From NCBI GenBank assembly GCA_964035575.1, contig OZ037863.1, positions 1,466,001-1,530,000 of the forward strand: a DNA stretch of 64,000 bases. The letters run 5' to 3'. Source of the DNA: Rhynchopus sp. YZ270_cl-10. Its lineage: Eukaryota; Euglenozoa; Diplonemea; Diplonemida; Diplonemidae. The notes below the pieces were generated by a model that was not told where the DNA came from, made no database searches, and saw only the letters and a program-made list of their open reading frames with translations. The translations under genes were made by a program, and so were the position numbers. Below, in pieces: positions 10,742 through 21,812 of the stretch (position 1 is the first letter of the stretch; each line of letters starts with the position of its first letter).

Positions 10742-12537
10742 ATGGACGGTTTGCAGCGTGGCGGACCCGTGACAGATAAACAGAAGATAGACGTGCAAGT
10801 GGACGACTCCTCACGTGTGCTTTCCGTGGAACTTGACTTCACGAGAGACACAACCCTCTTCGACTTTAAAAAGCTGGTTGCTGCAAAGGAGGGTGTGCGC
10901 ACAGAACAGGTGCATCTCACCATTGGGGGCAAGGAGTACCCAGACACAAAGAAGCTTATGCTTGTGGCACATCTGGACTTTGTGCTGAAGTCGTCTCCCT
11001 TCCCTGTTCCTGCAGTCGGAGTGCAGCAGTCTGACGTTGCTCCACAGTCAGAGGTATGCACACCACCTGATGGAGCCCCTTCTCCTGTGTCAAGGTGGAG
11101 ATCTTCACTCTCTGTTCACTTGTGGGTCTCGTGCCTTTGCCCGTGCCGCCCACGACTGTGTAGTGTCCTATTTTTGAATGGTTCTCGTTTTTCACATGGT
11201 GCCACTTACCCACCCACACTCGCCAACAGGGACCAGGAAACGCAAGCACGGATGGGCCCACGACAGACAAACGGATCATCGATGTGAAAGTAGACGGGTC
11301 CTCACGTGTGATTTCCGTGGAACTTGACACTGAGTTCATGGGAAGCATATCCCTCTTCGACTTCATGTACGCACTTGCTGCAAAGGAGGGTGTGCACACA
11401 GAACAGGTGTATCTCACGATTGGGGGCAAGGAGTACCCCTACATAACGGAGCTTATGCTTGTGGCAGATCTGGACTTTGTGGTGAAGATTACAAGTGGCG
11501 GTCCCAGGGTTGTACGAGCACCGCCGAAAGCGTCACGCTTGCCTGCAGCGTGTGCTGATGTGCCTGTCTCGACCGCACCACTCTACCTCCTGTCGGACCT
11601 GGAGAACTGGGCAACGCGTGGCGACACGGAGGCCCTTGGGGATTTCTGCAGGTCTGCGTTCAAGCATGGCCACTTCTTTGTGGAGATGGACGGGATGGCG
11701 CACGAAGCGCTGTGCAGGGAGGGCTTGTCGTTGGCGAGCCGTTTCTTTGATGGCGATGCGAAACGCGGGATGCAGAGTGAGTACGGGACGTGGGGGTGGA
11801 GTCCTGTGCCGTCGAAGCGGAAGGAGATGATGAAGGTGCGCAATGTGACGTCGTGCAGGGCAGGTTGGGTGCCTCACGCTGTGGGGTCTGCTGTGGGTGC
11901 GGGGAGTGAGCTCACGTGGGAGGAGGTGATGCGTGTGCGTGCGCTGTACGCACAGCCGTCAACTGTGATCGCACGTGCCGTGCTGCTTGGTGTGGGCATC
12001 CCTGTGGCAGACGTGCAACGTATCCTCGAGGACCCCTTGGCGATGTCAAAGGCACAGCCGAGCTCAGAGTTTGCGGCCTCGTTTTTCAGCTTTTTCCGCT
12101 ACAACCTGTTCGACTTCTCAACGGACGCTGAGGTGGCGGTGCCGGCAGAGGAGCACCAGGATGTGAACATCATCACTGTGACACATGCCTCTTCCCTGGG
12201 ACATGGGCTGCAGGCGTACGACTGGGAGGACGGGTGGGTGTGTATGGAGGGAAGGCGCACGAACAGCGGTGCACAGAACTGTTTGGGTGTGCTGCTCGGG
12301 TCGTGTCTTGAGGACCTGAGCCGCGGGCGACGCCACACGACTGCCGGCACCCCGCACCGTGTGGTGCTTGCGAACAACGCAGCACTGCAGGAGGCAGAGC
12401 CACGACACTCGCTCATCTTTTCCGTGCTTGCCGACCCCGACGCCGAGCTCCCGCTGGACACATCGGAAAAAGGGCACCAGCTCTACACCAGACGCAGGGG
12501 CGGTGTGAGCAGCATCAACGTTGAACAGGCAGCATGA
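10742..12537 (+). CDS. Ubl-Ubl-2OG/Fe(II) dioxygenase fusion, copy A
   Basis: Inferred exons are 10742-11053 and 11230-12537 (GTATGC donor, CAACAG acceptor), giving 539 aa. Residues ~12-90 and ~115-195 are two Ubl domains of the DKQ/DKR type ([12 protein letters not shown](L/V)K). The rest matches the isopenicillin-N-synthase-like dioxygenase family: a DIOX_N-like segment (ALGDFCRSAFKHGHFFVEMDG), then the iron-binding HQD (413-415) and a distal His480 in GTPHRVV. A 2-oxoglutarate-binding R-x-S (496-498, PRHS) follows. All key residues are present, so activity is plausible; the substrate is unknown. The start ATG at 10742 is in frame and begins MDGLQRGGPVTDKQK. It replaces the first exon of copy B, and the duplicated sequence starts exactly at the old exon border (10775). 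An in-frame ATG at 10685 is an alternative. Confidence 0.8.
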
Positions 12538-15240
12538 GGTGGTCTCTCTTCGTCTAGGTGTCGGTGCATGCGTCCGAGGGGTGTTTTCAATACAGGTCGT
12601 CCACCATTTCAGGTGCTACTTCCTGCATAGAGAACTCACCTCTTGCAAGATGCCGTACTTATGAGGTACAGCATGCGATGCAATCACCAGATTTTGGGTG
12701 TCAGAAACAATATGAAACGTCTCAACAGTCCTCACCAGTAACACCCCACCCTTTCGCATTTCATGCATACCCTGTGCAGCCTGTCTGCACGCCCTCACAC
12801 CACACCATACACCACAGAATACTATTTTGATAATGAGAGCTTTCCTGTTCCTCGGATTAGCGACTGCGGCTGCAGCCCATGGCCGCAGTCATTGGGGTGG
12901 CGGTGCCATGCATGTGGGACAGCGTCCCTTCTTCATGATTGACGGTATGCCTGAGTCGGACCTGAAGACGAAGCTGAACAAGTGCCGCAACAAGCCGATC
13001 AAGAAGTCCGACTTCTCGATTGCGCACAGGGGTGTGCCGCTGTCGTTCCCCGAGCACACAGAGGAGGGCTACCGCGCTGCGGCCTTGTCTGGTGCTGGCG
13101 TCATTGAGTGCGACGTGACCTTCACCCTGGACAGGGAGCTTGTGTGCAGACACGGCGAGTGCGACCTTGCCACCACCACGAACATCCTTCTGACGGACCT
13201 GGCTGCGAAGTGTGAGACACAGTTCGCACCTGGTGTTGCGCCGAAGTGCTGTGCGTCTGCCCTGACGCTGGCTGAGTTCAAGAGCCTGCAGGGTAAGATG
13301 GACGACTCGAACAGTGCAGCACAGACTGTGGAGGAGTACGTGAAGTCGACGAACACCCTCAGGACGGACATGCACGCCACACGTGGCACGCTGATGACAC
13401 ACAAGGAGAGCATTGCGCTGTTCCAGGAGCTGAAGGTGAAGATGACCCCTGAGCTGAAGGGACCGGACTCGGCAATGCCTGAGGACTTCAGCAGAGACGC
13501 GTTCATTGCAAAGGCTGTTGCTGAGTACGCAGATGCTGGTGTGGAGGCCGAGGACGTGTTCATCCAGTCGTTCCTGTGGACGGACGTGGAGAAGCTTCTG
13601 CTGACGCAGTACGCCTCGCAGACAACCTTCCTGGACTCGCGTACCTACAACGAGCCTGGCTTCGCAGCAAGCGAGGCAGACATGCAGCTGAAGTACGACG
13701 CAGGTCTGCGCTTCATCGCACCTGCAGTCAACGGCCTCGTGGGTCTTGACACTGAGGGAAACCTAATGGAGACAGACTACAGCATCTTCGCGAAGGGAGC
13801 AGGTCTGCAGACAATTGCATGGAGCATGGAGAGGAGCGCCTGGTACTACAACACTGTGGGTGTGTACGGCACGGACGAGCGTTACTACGAGCTGATCCAC
13901 TTCCTTGCGCAGGTTGTGAAGCCTGCTGGGCTCTTCTCCGACTACCCTGGGACGACTTCCTACTACGCTAACTGTTTCGGGATTGGGCAGAGGTGGCACA
14001 GACGCTCGTCTCGCAAGGGAGGTGACGTCGGACAGCGTCCCTTCTTCATGATTGACGGTATGCCTGAGTCGGACCTGAAGACGAAGCTGAACAAGTGCCG
14101 CAACAAGCCGATCAGGAAGTCCGACTTCTCGATTGCGCACAGAGGTGTGCCGCTGTCGTTCCCCGAGCACACAGAGGAGGGCTACCGCGCTGCTGCAGGG
14201 TCTGGTGCTGGTGTCATTGAGTGCGACGTGACCTTCACCCTGGACAGGGAGCTTGTGTGCAGACACGGCGAGTGCGACCTTGCCACCACCACGAACATCC
14301 TTCTGACGGACCTGGCCGCGAAGTGTGAGACACAGTTCGCACCTGGTGTTGCACCGAAGTGCTGTGCGTCTGCCCTGACGCTGGCTGAGTTCAAGAGCCT
14401 GCAGGGTAAGATGGACGACTCAAACAGCGCTGCACAGACTGTGGAGGAGTACGTGAAGTCGACGAACACGTTCAGGACGGACATGCACGCCACACGTGGC
14501 ACGCTGATGACACACAAGGAGAGCATTGCGCTGTTCCAGGAGCTGAAGGTGAAGATGACCCCTGAGCTGAAGGGACCGGACTCAGCGATGCCTGAGGACT
14601 TCAGCAGAGACGCGTTCATTGCGAAGGCTGTTGCTGAGTACGCAGATGCTGGTGTGTGTGCGGACGATGTGTTCATCCAGTCGTTCCTGTGGACGGACGT
14701 GGAGAAGCTTCTGCTGACGCAGTACGCCTCACAGACGACCTTCCTGGACTCGCGTACCTACAACGAGCCTGGCTTCGCAGCAAGCGAGGCAGACATGCAG
14801 CTGAAGTACGACGCAGGTCTGCGCTTCATCGCACCTGCAGTCAACGGCCTCGTGGGTCTCGACACTGAGGGGAACCTGATGGAGACAGACTACAGCATCT
14901 TCGCGAAGGGAGCAGGTCTGCAGACCATTGGGTGGAGCATGGAGAGGAGCGCCTGGTACTACAACACTGTGGGTGTGTACGGCACGGACGAGCGTTACTA
15001 CGAGCTGATCCACTTCCTTGCGCAGGTTGTGAAGCCTGCTGGGCTCTTCTCCGACTACCCTGGGACGACTTCCTACTACGCTAACTGCTTCGGGATTGGG
15101 CAGAAGAGGAGAGGATGGGGACACTGGGGGCACTAGGCTGTGGTACCCCGCAAAGCGGCTGCTTATGAACAAAGTGATGCGATATTTATTTTAGTGCACA
15201 TGGCAACGAGAACATCTCGGCTGTGGCACCTTCCCTCTCT
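10775..15240. repeat. Segmental duplication, copy A
   Basis: Matches 21943-26408 at a constant offset of 11,168 bp with no indel and only scattered substitutions. It covers the dioxygenase fusion (from the exon border), the 295-bp spacer and the whole GDPD gene. It ends inside a CT microsatellite. Confidence 0.95.
12833..15136 (+). CDS. Secreted tandem GDPD-family phosphodiesterase, copy A
   Basis: 767 aa, no intron. The start ATG at 12833 gives an N-terminal signal peptide (MRAFLFLGLATAAAAHG). Two ~370-residue repeats (about 29-398 and 399-767) each carry glycerophosphodiester phosphodiesterase signatures: AHRG (His65 in repeat 1), the PEHTEEGY segment, ECDVTFTLD with metal-binding Glu/Asp, and CRHGECD with the second His. 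The family hydrolyses glycerophosphodiesters to glycerol 3-phosphate and alcohol; related eukaryotic enzymes of this subtype are secreted. The C-terminus is Arg/Gly/Trp/His-rich (RRGWGHWGH). The two repeats are ~97% identical in DNA, showing recent duplication or conversion. It lies 295 bp downstream of the dioxygenase fusion and duplicated together with it. Exact substrate unknown. Confidence 0.9.
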   Translation: MRAFLFLGLATAAAAHGRSHWGGGAMHVGQRPFFMIDGMPESDLKTKLNKCRNKPIKKSDFSIAHRGVPLSFPEHTEEGYRAAALSGAGVIECDVTFTLDRELVCRHGECDLATTTNILLTDLAAKCETQFAPGVAPKCCASALTLAEFKSLQGKMDDSNSAAQTVEEYVKSTNTLRTDMHATRGTLMTHKESIALFQELKVKMTPELKGPDSAMPEDFSRDAFIAKAVAEYADAGVEAEDVFIQSFLWTDVEKLLLTQYASQTTFLDSRTYNEPGFAASEADMQLKYDAGLRFIAPAVNGLVGLDTEGNLMETDYSIFAKGAGLQTIAWSMERSAWYYNTVGVYGTDERYYELIHFLAQVVKPAGLFSDYPGTTSYYANCFGIGQRWHRRSSRKGGDVGQRPFFMIDGMPESDLKTKLNKCRNKPIRKSDFSIAHRGVPLSFPEHTEEGYRAAAGSGAGVIECDVTFTLDRELVCRHGECDLATTTNILLTDLAAKCETQFAPGVAPKCCASALTLAEFKSLQGKMDDSNSAAQTVEEYVKSTNTFRTDMHATRGTLMTHKESIALFQELKVKMTPELKGPDSAMPEDFSRDAFIAKAVAEYADAGVCADDVFIQSFLWTDVEKLLLTQYASQTTFLDSRTYNEPGFAASEADMQLKYDAGLRFIAPAVNGLVGLDTEGNLMETDYSIFAKGAGLQTIGWSMERSAWYYNTVGVYGTDERYYELIHFLAQVVKPAGLFSDYPGTTSYYANCFGIGQKRRGWGHWGH

Positions 15241-17376
15241 CTCTTTCTCTCTCTCTCTTTTTTGTCACTTCTCCGCAAATATATGAAAGAAACTTGAATG
15301 TTGATGCGAGGAAAAAAACATTGCAATTGATCCACTCCGGAGTGCACTGTGCTTGTCACAATGTAGCTCTAAACGTTTTTTTTAAAGATGCCCGAAGCAT
15401 TCTGGGTCGTAGGGTCATCTTGACAGTGTTTTGTTTATTTTTAGCCCTCTATCTTGTACGCATCCCCCCCGAGCGTTCAGGTTTTGGTTATGACACGGTG
15501 CGTGTACCTGCATGGTTCAGCTTGTAGGAAGAGCTCTGAGCATTTCTGCTGTTGCACAGTGTGGAGTTGCCATCCGAAATGTGTGTCTCCCACCCATCAT
15601 CCGTTGGTGTGTGTGTGTGCACACTGCTGTCATTTTGCATTTTGTATTTTATTTTCTTTTTCTGCCACCAGCCGGGTGTCTTGACACTATCATGGACGCC
15701 CGACTGTGTTTTCTTTGTGCTTCTTTTATCTTTTTGTTTCTCTTTCTCTTTCTCTTTTCTCACGATGTCACACGATTTCGCGCATGCTCTCTGTGTGAGT
15801 GTTGGTGCTCTTCTTTTTCTCTTGAGACGTGCACCTTTTCATTTTTTTTATTCATGAACATTACGTGACCGTACCATTGCACCTACACTCACATTGCGCG
15901 AACTTTTTAACATACTTGAGACAGCACGTTTTTCCCCCACCTCATCCCATACCCAAAGGCTCCCCCCATGCCTGCGGTCACGCAGAAGACGATGGATACG
16001 GCGCTGGCAGGGAGGTATCAGGAAGGTACCCTTCACATACCCCCCTGTCTCGTAGTTCGTGCAACGCGGAGTACTCTCGCGTCGCCTCCTTTTTTTCTTT
16101 TCTCTGCACGGCCCGCAAAGGACCCACCTTTTGTCCAGAACCCCCTCCCCCACCCCATCCCCCCTGCGAGCACTGCAGTGTCCTTTGGTGGTAGTGTTTT
16201 CCTCATACAGAAACAGGGCAGTCCGAGCGACCTTTCGTTGGCACTCCTTTTTGCGGAGGGGACCAGCAAAAGAAGGGTTTTTTTCGAACTGTTTTGTGAG
16301 AAATTGTGGACGCACGGCAAAAAATTACAGTACAGTGGAGATTGCACAACTGTGGCAACACAACCGAGGCAACTACACTACTCCAACAATTTATCAAAAA
16401 AAAAAAAAATACAATAGCCTTCGGGCGATATTGAGTACAGATCCTGCATTAGCAGGTGATTGTCGACACAACAAAAAAAAAAAGAGCCACAAGACAACCA
16501 GACAGCCTTGCAATGCAGACACTATGTCTGCATTGCAAAGGGTGAAGGTCACAAAGCAGTCCCCACTCCCCTCCCCGCCCCTCCCAGAGCTCTGATGCTG
16601 GAAAAAAAAGAAATAAAAAAAGAAAATAGGGTGTGTGTGCATGAGATGCGCATTCATTCTTTAGGTTTTTTTTCCCACTGTAACCTACGATTTAGGACCA
16701 CCATAACCTACCAGTATGCCTTTTGTTTTCTGAACACATCTGTGTAGGTTGGCCGGTTCTTTTGTCGATGTTGTTGTGCACACAGGACTCACTTCTTTTC
16801 CACTTTACATGGCATGGTTTCCTTTATTGGGGTGTAATCGGAAGCAAAGAGACATCTTTCACTCGTAAATGAAAGATGCACTCAAGGCGAACGTCGTCTT
16901 ACAGCTGAAAGCCCCCGACTTTGAAAACTGTGTTTCTGTTTTAGTGGTTATGTGAGTCGTTGATGTGAACAATTGTTACAAAGCAACTTCGATATTTTTA
17001 TACAGTTTGCGGGTTTTATAGGTTTTTGAAAATATAGGTTTTTACTGTTTTTTTGTTGCGAGAAACGAGTTGTAAGACGGTGGAGGCTGTGGCTACACAG
17101 CGTGGCAATACCACTGTCTTCCGGCTTTTATGAACAAAACCAGAGCAAAATACAAAATACAAAATACAACAAAAAAAAAGGCGAACTATTTTTCTCTCAT
17201 TTACTTATGTGCGTATGTGGTATTCCAGCTTATTGCAACGGGAGAGCTGCCACATCCAGGGGTGAGATGTGCTGCCTGTGAATGCCTTTTCGAGTCCGCA
17301 TTGCACTTCGCAGTAGCAAGGGAAGACACTCCTTCTTCAGAATCCAGGTGAGATGACTTTGCTCCCCACCCACACC
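15137..17376. other. Long T-rich spacer
   Basis: No supportable gene. It holds a CT microsatellite (15234-15262), many T-runs and a perfect 14-bp-arm hairpin at 16508-16538 (TTGCAATGCAGACA / TGTCTGCATTGCAA, 3-base loop). From about 17230 the sequence becomes C-rich and probably contains the 5' region of the next Ubl gene. Confidence 0.5.
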
Positions 17377-18854
17377 ATGGAACCGTCGGCACCACCCATG
17401 CCTGCAGGTGGTATGCACGCCATCGCTCCACAGACACAAGTATGCCACCACCACCACATGCGACGTGCTGCCCACGACCTGCATCTCACTGCACTCGTGT
17501 GTGCTGAGCCAGGTCGGTTCTTGTCACTGCCACGTGTGGACAACAGTGTGCAGGAAGCACAGTCACATCTGATGCTGTCAGACTGCGTTTGTCGTATTTT
17601 CCACACATTCCACACCCACAGGACAAACAGAAGATAGACGTGCAAGTGGACGACTCCTCACGTGTGCTTTCCGTGGAACTTGACGTCACGAGAGACACAA
17701 CCCTCTTCGACTTTAAAAAGCTGGTTGCTGCAAAGGAGGGTGTGCGCACAGAACAGGTGCATCTCACCATTGGGGGCAAGGAGTACCCAGACACAAAGAA
17801 GCTTATGCTTGTGGCACATATCGACTTTGTGCTGAAGCTTGCTAATAAGGTAATGTTGGTTTTGTTATTGACACCTCCTCACGTTGTGAGCTGCACTATT
17901 TGCCCCATTTTTGTCATCCAACTCACCTCCGCTTTGGAACGTGAGAAGCTGGCCACAACCATCATATGCGGTTACCTGAACTGCATCTGCACTCTCCTTC
18001 ACGACGGAGTCTGCTTGCAAGGCCCTGTTTCTCATTTCACATGACAGGTTTACGTTCCCTCACCACCTCTAACTTACAGATGCCGATCTTCGTGAAGTCG
18101 TTGACAGGGAAGACAATCCGTCTCGAAGTAGAACCACGTGACACCGTCCTTGATGTGAAGGAGCAGATCAAGGACAAGGAGGGCATCCCGATAGAGGAAC
18201 AGTGTCTTGTCATGGAAGACGACGAGCTTGAGGACGGACACACCCTTGCAGACTGCAACATTCAGAAGGACAGCACTGTGCACTTGGTGGTGCTCCCTCC
18301 ACCGCCACAAGTATGCCCACCACCACAAGAGCAACACACAACGGTGCTGGTATGGCCACAAGACCAACACACACACCGTACTGTGCACACTTTTGCTCTT
18401 CACACCCTGATGGGAGCACCCTGACCTCGTGTGGCACTGTGGACACTGCTTCCGTGCTTGAGACACAGCAGACCCTGACCCGGTCCGTCGGTTGTGCCAC
18501 ACACCACATGTGGAGACGCTCCCTTCCTGCCTGCGAGCATGCATCTCTGCACTCTCCTCGGCTGCCTCCCACAAGGCTGTTTGTCTTCTTGCTTGGCAGA
18601 TGCACACCACACACCTCGTACAGAGCATGCAGATCGTCGTCAAGACCTTGACTGGGAGGACACTTACCCTGGATGTTTCCCCCAATGACACAGTCGAGAA
18701 CACCAAGGAGAAGATCCAGGTCAAGGAGGGTATCCCAGCCGACCAGCAGCGTCTCATCTTCGGAGGGAAGGAGCTTGAGGACGAACATACAATTATAGAA
18801 TCGCACATACCGGACGGTGACGTTGTGTTCCTGGTGCAAAAACTTAGAGACTAA
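17377..18854 (+). CDS. Poly-ubiquitin-like protein 4 (4 exons, 3 Ubl domains)
   Basis: Inferred exons are 17377-17439, 17622-17849, 18080-18310 and 18624-18854, phase 0, giving 250 aa. The N-terminal exon differs from the family: [12 protein letters not shown], Pro/Ala-rich with no Lys-rich leader. The start is therefore less certain; an in-frame ATG at 17353 and an upstream exon are both possible. Domains are the DKQ Ubl, [12 protein letters not shown] and [13 protein letters not shown]. The last domain departs from the ubiquitin pattern after residue 50 ([15 protein letters not shown]) and ends QKLRD-stop. Linkers are LANK and PPPPQ. Intron 2 (230 nt) is nearly identical to intron 2 of Ubl gene 1, and intron 3 carries the common ~210-bp block. 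A scaffold-type function is inferred only from the lack of Gly-Gly. Confidence 0.72.
18408..18623. repeat. Conserved intron block, Ubl gene 4 intron 3
   Basis: Matches 5041-5266 and 8868-9091 closely (CCTGATGGGAGCACCCTGAC onward), with small deletions near GGCACTGTGGACACTG and before the acceptor. Confidence 0.8.
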
Positions 18855-20323
18855 ACTAGAAAAAGCCGCGCACACCTCTGCCCGTTCACATATTTTCTAG
18901 CCTCTCTTCCAGCGTGGAACTCATCCTTGTCACACATTGTTGTACTTTTTGTACGTTTTTGAAAAATAGGATGGAACACCCCGTCCCACATGTGAGGGAA
19001 TGCAGCCACCCCGAAAAAGTGGGGGTGTGTCGCCAGTCTGCGGTGAGAAACTCCTTCCCTGATTAGCGCTGACTAAGGTTCCCTTTTCACCCGGTCACAA
19101 TCGAGTCTCGCTCCGTCGGCGTTGACTGCACTGCAAAGCCCCTTGGTCCACCGTCGGCAAGGAAGACACCACAAAAAAGAACGTAGGTAAGTGGGGGACC
19201 GGCAGGTTACAGACAGAGGCAGTACGGAGCTAAGGTGTCGGCGGTCGCGGGTTACCGTGGAGGCCTGCCCCCCGTGGAGGTCTTGGGATCTGGGAGTTTT
19301 GTGGGAGTGTCACACATTGTTGTACTTATGATGTACATGTGGCGCGAGAAGGAGGTTTCGTCACACGTGCCAGCTAACAAAGGACGAACGGGTGCGCATC
19401 TTTCGAGAGGCTAATTGCTCAGTACGCTGTTCAACAACACTCTCTTGATTTTTGCATTTTTTAGTTTTACATTTTTGAATTTACACTTTCCCACAAAAAT
19501 TATCGTACTATTTTTTCAATGCAACTTTGTTTCATGACTTGCGGAAGGGTAGTGGACAGCTCAGTATCGACAGGGTCGATGTTTTTTCTGGTCCTCAGGG
19601 TGCTAAACGCCCCTGCCCTCTTTTATGCAAGTTCACCCTGGCAGGGTATAAATGCTGGGTCAGGGGGGCTTCCCTATGCTATGTTGGGTGCTCGCAACCG
19701 GAGCATAAAAACAGCAACTTCGTGAGTCAGTATCGGTCTGCGAATCAAATTGATATATATCGAGAAAACGGCGTGTTTGCGTGTCATATCGCAGAGTATA
19801 GAGACTGAAAAGTCATGATCAAAATTCCCTCCCCTAACTGTTTGTTGTCTCTTGCACACTATACCCACACTCCCTACCACCTCCCTTTTGATACTAGGCA
19901 GCCCCCAGAGAGGGATCCCTCCAGTTCTGGGAAAACGGTGATTGCACCAACAACCCGTGTGTCTCACATCACGGTATTGTGGGATGTGTGTACAGCAGTT
20001 TCGCTGATACGCTCCGTCATGGACACCAGGAGTGAGTGGCATTTGTGTCAGTATGTTGGGTGCTTTTGTCCTGGTGCTAGGAAGAGTCGCAAAAGAGACG
20101 AAACCGCATCAGAGAGACTTTTGGATCTGACTTCATTCTCAGAAGCATCTCAACAGATCTGATCTTGCTTCTCTTCCTTCATCGAACGTCAAAACCTTGA
20201 CACATACTTGGTGATGCTGCAAAACAGACCACAGTACACATACTTTTTATCACAATACACCTTGCAACCTTCTCCCACACCACCACATGACCACTGCACA
20301 GTACGCACCACACAACACTCACA
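18855..20323 (+). promoter_or_regulatory. Spacer with upstream module of Ubl gene 5
   Basis: Bases 18855-19930 show no gene; a GC-rich stretch (19050-19330) was checked for tRNA or 5S-like features and none was convincing. From about 19975 to 20323 lies the module shared with Ubl genes 2 and 3 (CGCTCCGTCATGGACACCAG, GGATCTGACTTCATTCTC, CA-rich leader, CAACACTCACAATG). Probable promoter and 5' leader. Confidence 0.5.
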
Positions 20324-21267
20324 ATGAGGTTCGAGTCAATCGCGATAGACGACTCGAAGAAGAAGTCCTCTGACAAGAGTAAAGAAACAGCTGAGAAACA
20401 GAAGCTTGCAGACGCCAGGGCTAAGAAGGCGGCGAAGGAGGAGCAGAAGGCAAAAAAGGCGAAGGATGCTGAGAAGCAGAAGCGTGCAGACGCTAGGGCT
20501 AAGAAGGCGGCGAAGAAGGAACAGACGGTGAAGGAGGAGAAGGCGAAGAAGGTGGTGGGACACACAACGAAACAGGTATGCCTCACCTGCCGCTCTTCTC
20601 TTTAACACGGTAGGCTTTGCACCCACCCAGCACCACACATTCATCCACAGAACATGGAGATATTTGTGAAGTCGTTACACAGGAAGATGTTTTCCATCCA
20701 AGTCAAGCGTACTGACACCATCCTTGCTGTGAAGGAGCAGATCAAGGACAAGGAGGACATCCCGATTGACCAGCAGACTATTATCTTGCGAGAGAACGAG
20801 CTTGAAGACGGACACACCCTTGCAGACTGCAACATTCAGGCCGACAGCACTGTGCACTTGGTGGTGCTCTCTGCACAGGCAGAAAGTGTGTACGAACCTC
20901 CACCGCCACGGGTATGCCCACCACCACAAGAGCAACACACACACACACGCATCTTGGGGCCACATTCTGTGCAAGCATTACCTATTAGTTATCAAACACA
21001 CACCTCGTACAGAGCATGCAGATCACCATGCAAGACTTAATAGGAAGAACCTACACCCTCGACGTCACCTCCCATTCCACCGTCAGTGCAGTCAAGGATA
21101 TGATTCGCCTCAGGCCAGATTATTTATTCCCTGGCCCGCCGGGGCTCATATTCATAGATGCAGGTGGACACCTCTTGCACCTTTCGGACGAACTCACCCT
21201 CGCAGAGTACAACATACACAACGGTAGCCTTGTGTACGTGGCAACTGGCGAGCAACGGGGTGACTAG
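20324..21267 (+). CDS. Divergent poly-ubiquitin-like protein 5 (3 exons, 2 Ubl domains)
   Basis: Inferred exons are 20324-20575, 20651-20911 and 21013-21267, phase 0, giving 255 aa. The leader is the longest in the family (84 aa) and contains a doubled [13 protein letters not shown] element, a likely charged helix. The DKQ-type Ubl exon is missing. Domain 1 (NMEIFVKSLHRKM) keeps [11 protein letters not shown] and [13 protein letters not shown]. Domain 2 (SMQITMQDLIGRTYTLDV) is highly diverged, with an insertion around RLRPDYLFPGPPG and DELTLAEYNIHNG, and ends GEQRGD-stop. The linker LSAQAESVYEPPPPR is Pro-rich. Introns are 75 and 101 nt. The promoter module is that of genes 2 and 3. Function unknown. 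Confidence 0.75.
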
Positions 21268-21396
21268 GAGGTGGAACAGTCAAGCACAACAAGCCTGCAT
21301 CAGCTCTCACTGGACGCCTGTAAATTATTTATCCACAAAACCCGCTGTCCCATAAAGTGAGCTCCTCAGAGAGGGTGAGGGACACACCTTGCACAG

Positions 21397-21480
21397 AGCG
21401 TGCAGATCTTCAAGACCTTGGAAGGAGTAAACGTTATGTCCAGTGACACGGTCCTTGATGATGCATCCACATCCAAGTAA
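21397..21480 (+). pseudogene. Truncated ubiquitin-like exon remnant
   Basis: After an acceptor-like GCACAG, the frame reads SVQIFKTLEGVNVMSSDTVL then DDASTSK-stop. This is the first third of a Ubl exon with a one-codon loss in the first strand. The rest of the domain is absent. It sits 130 bp after Ubl gene 5 and is a relic of a former terminal exon. Confidence 0.75.
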
Positions 21481-21812
21481 AGACACTGTTTTCTAGAGGA
21501 CAGAATGCCAGTGTAATGTAGTGTACATGTAATGTAAATGTTAGTGTAAACAGCATATTTTAGAGAATAAAATAACATTGATAGAAACAAAACCGCGGTG
21601 ACTTTTGGATCTGACTTCATTCTCGGAAACATCTCAAGCAAATCTGATTTTGCTTCTCTTTTTAGCATTGAACGGCAAAACATTTACACGTGATTGATGC
21701 TGCAAAACAGACCACAGTACACTTTATTTACTTTTGTGACTATACACCTTGAAACCTTCTCCACCACCTCATGACCACTGCACAGAACACACACACACAC
21801 ACAACACTCACA
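21481..21812 (+). promoter_or_regulatory. Upstream region of dioxygenase fusion copy B
   Basis: A/T-rich spacer followed from ~21600 by the family upstream module (GGATCTGACTTCATTCTCGG, then CAAAACAGACCACAGTACAC, then a CA-rich leader to CAACACTCACAATG). The dioxygenase fusion copy B therefore shares its promoter type with the poly-Ubl genes. Confidence 0.55.

Noticed and set aside
19050-19330. GC-rich stretch considered as 5S rRNA or tRNA
   Set aside because: No tRNA T-loop, acceptor stem pairing or 5S-like ends could be found by eye. A covariance-model search would decide.
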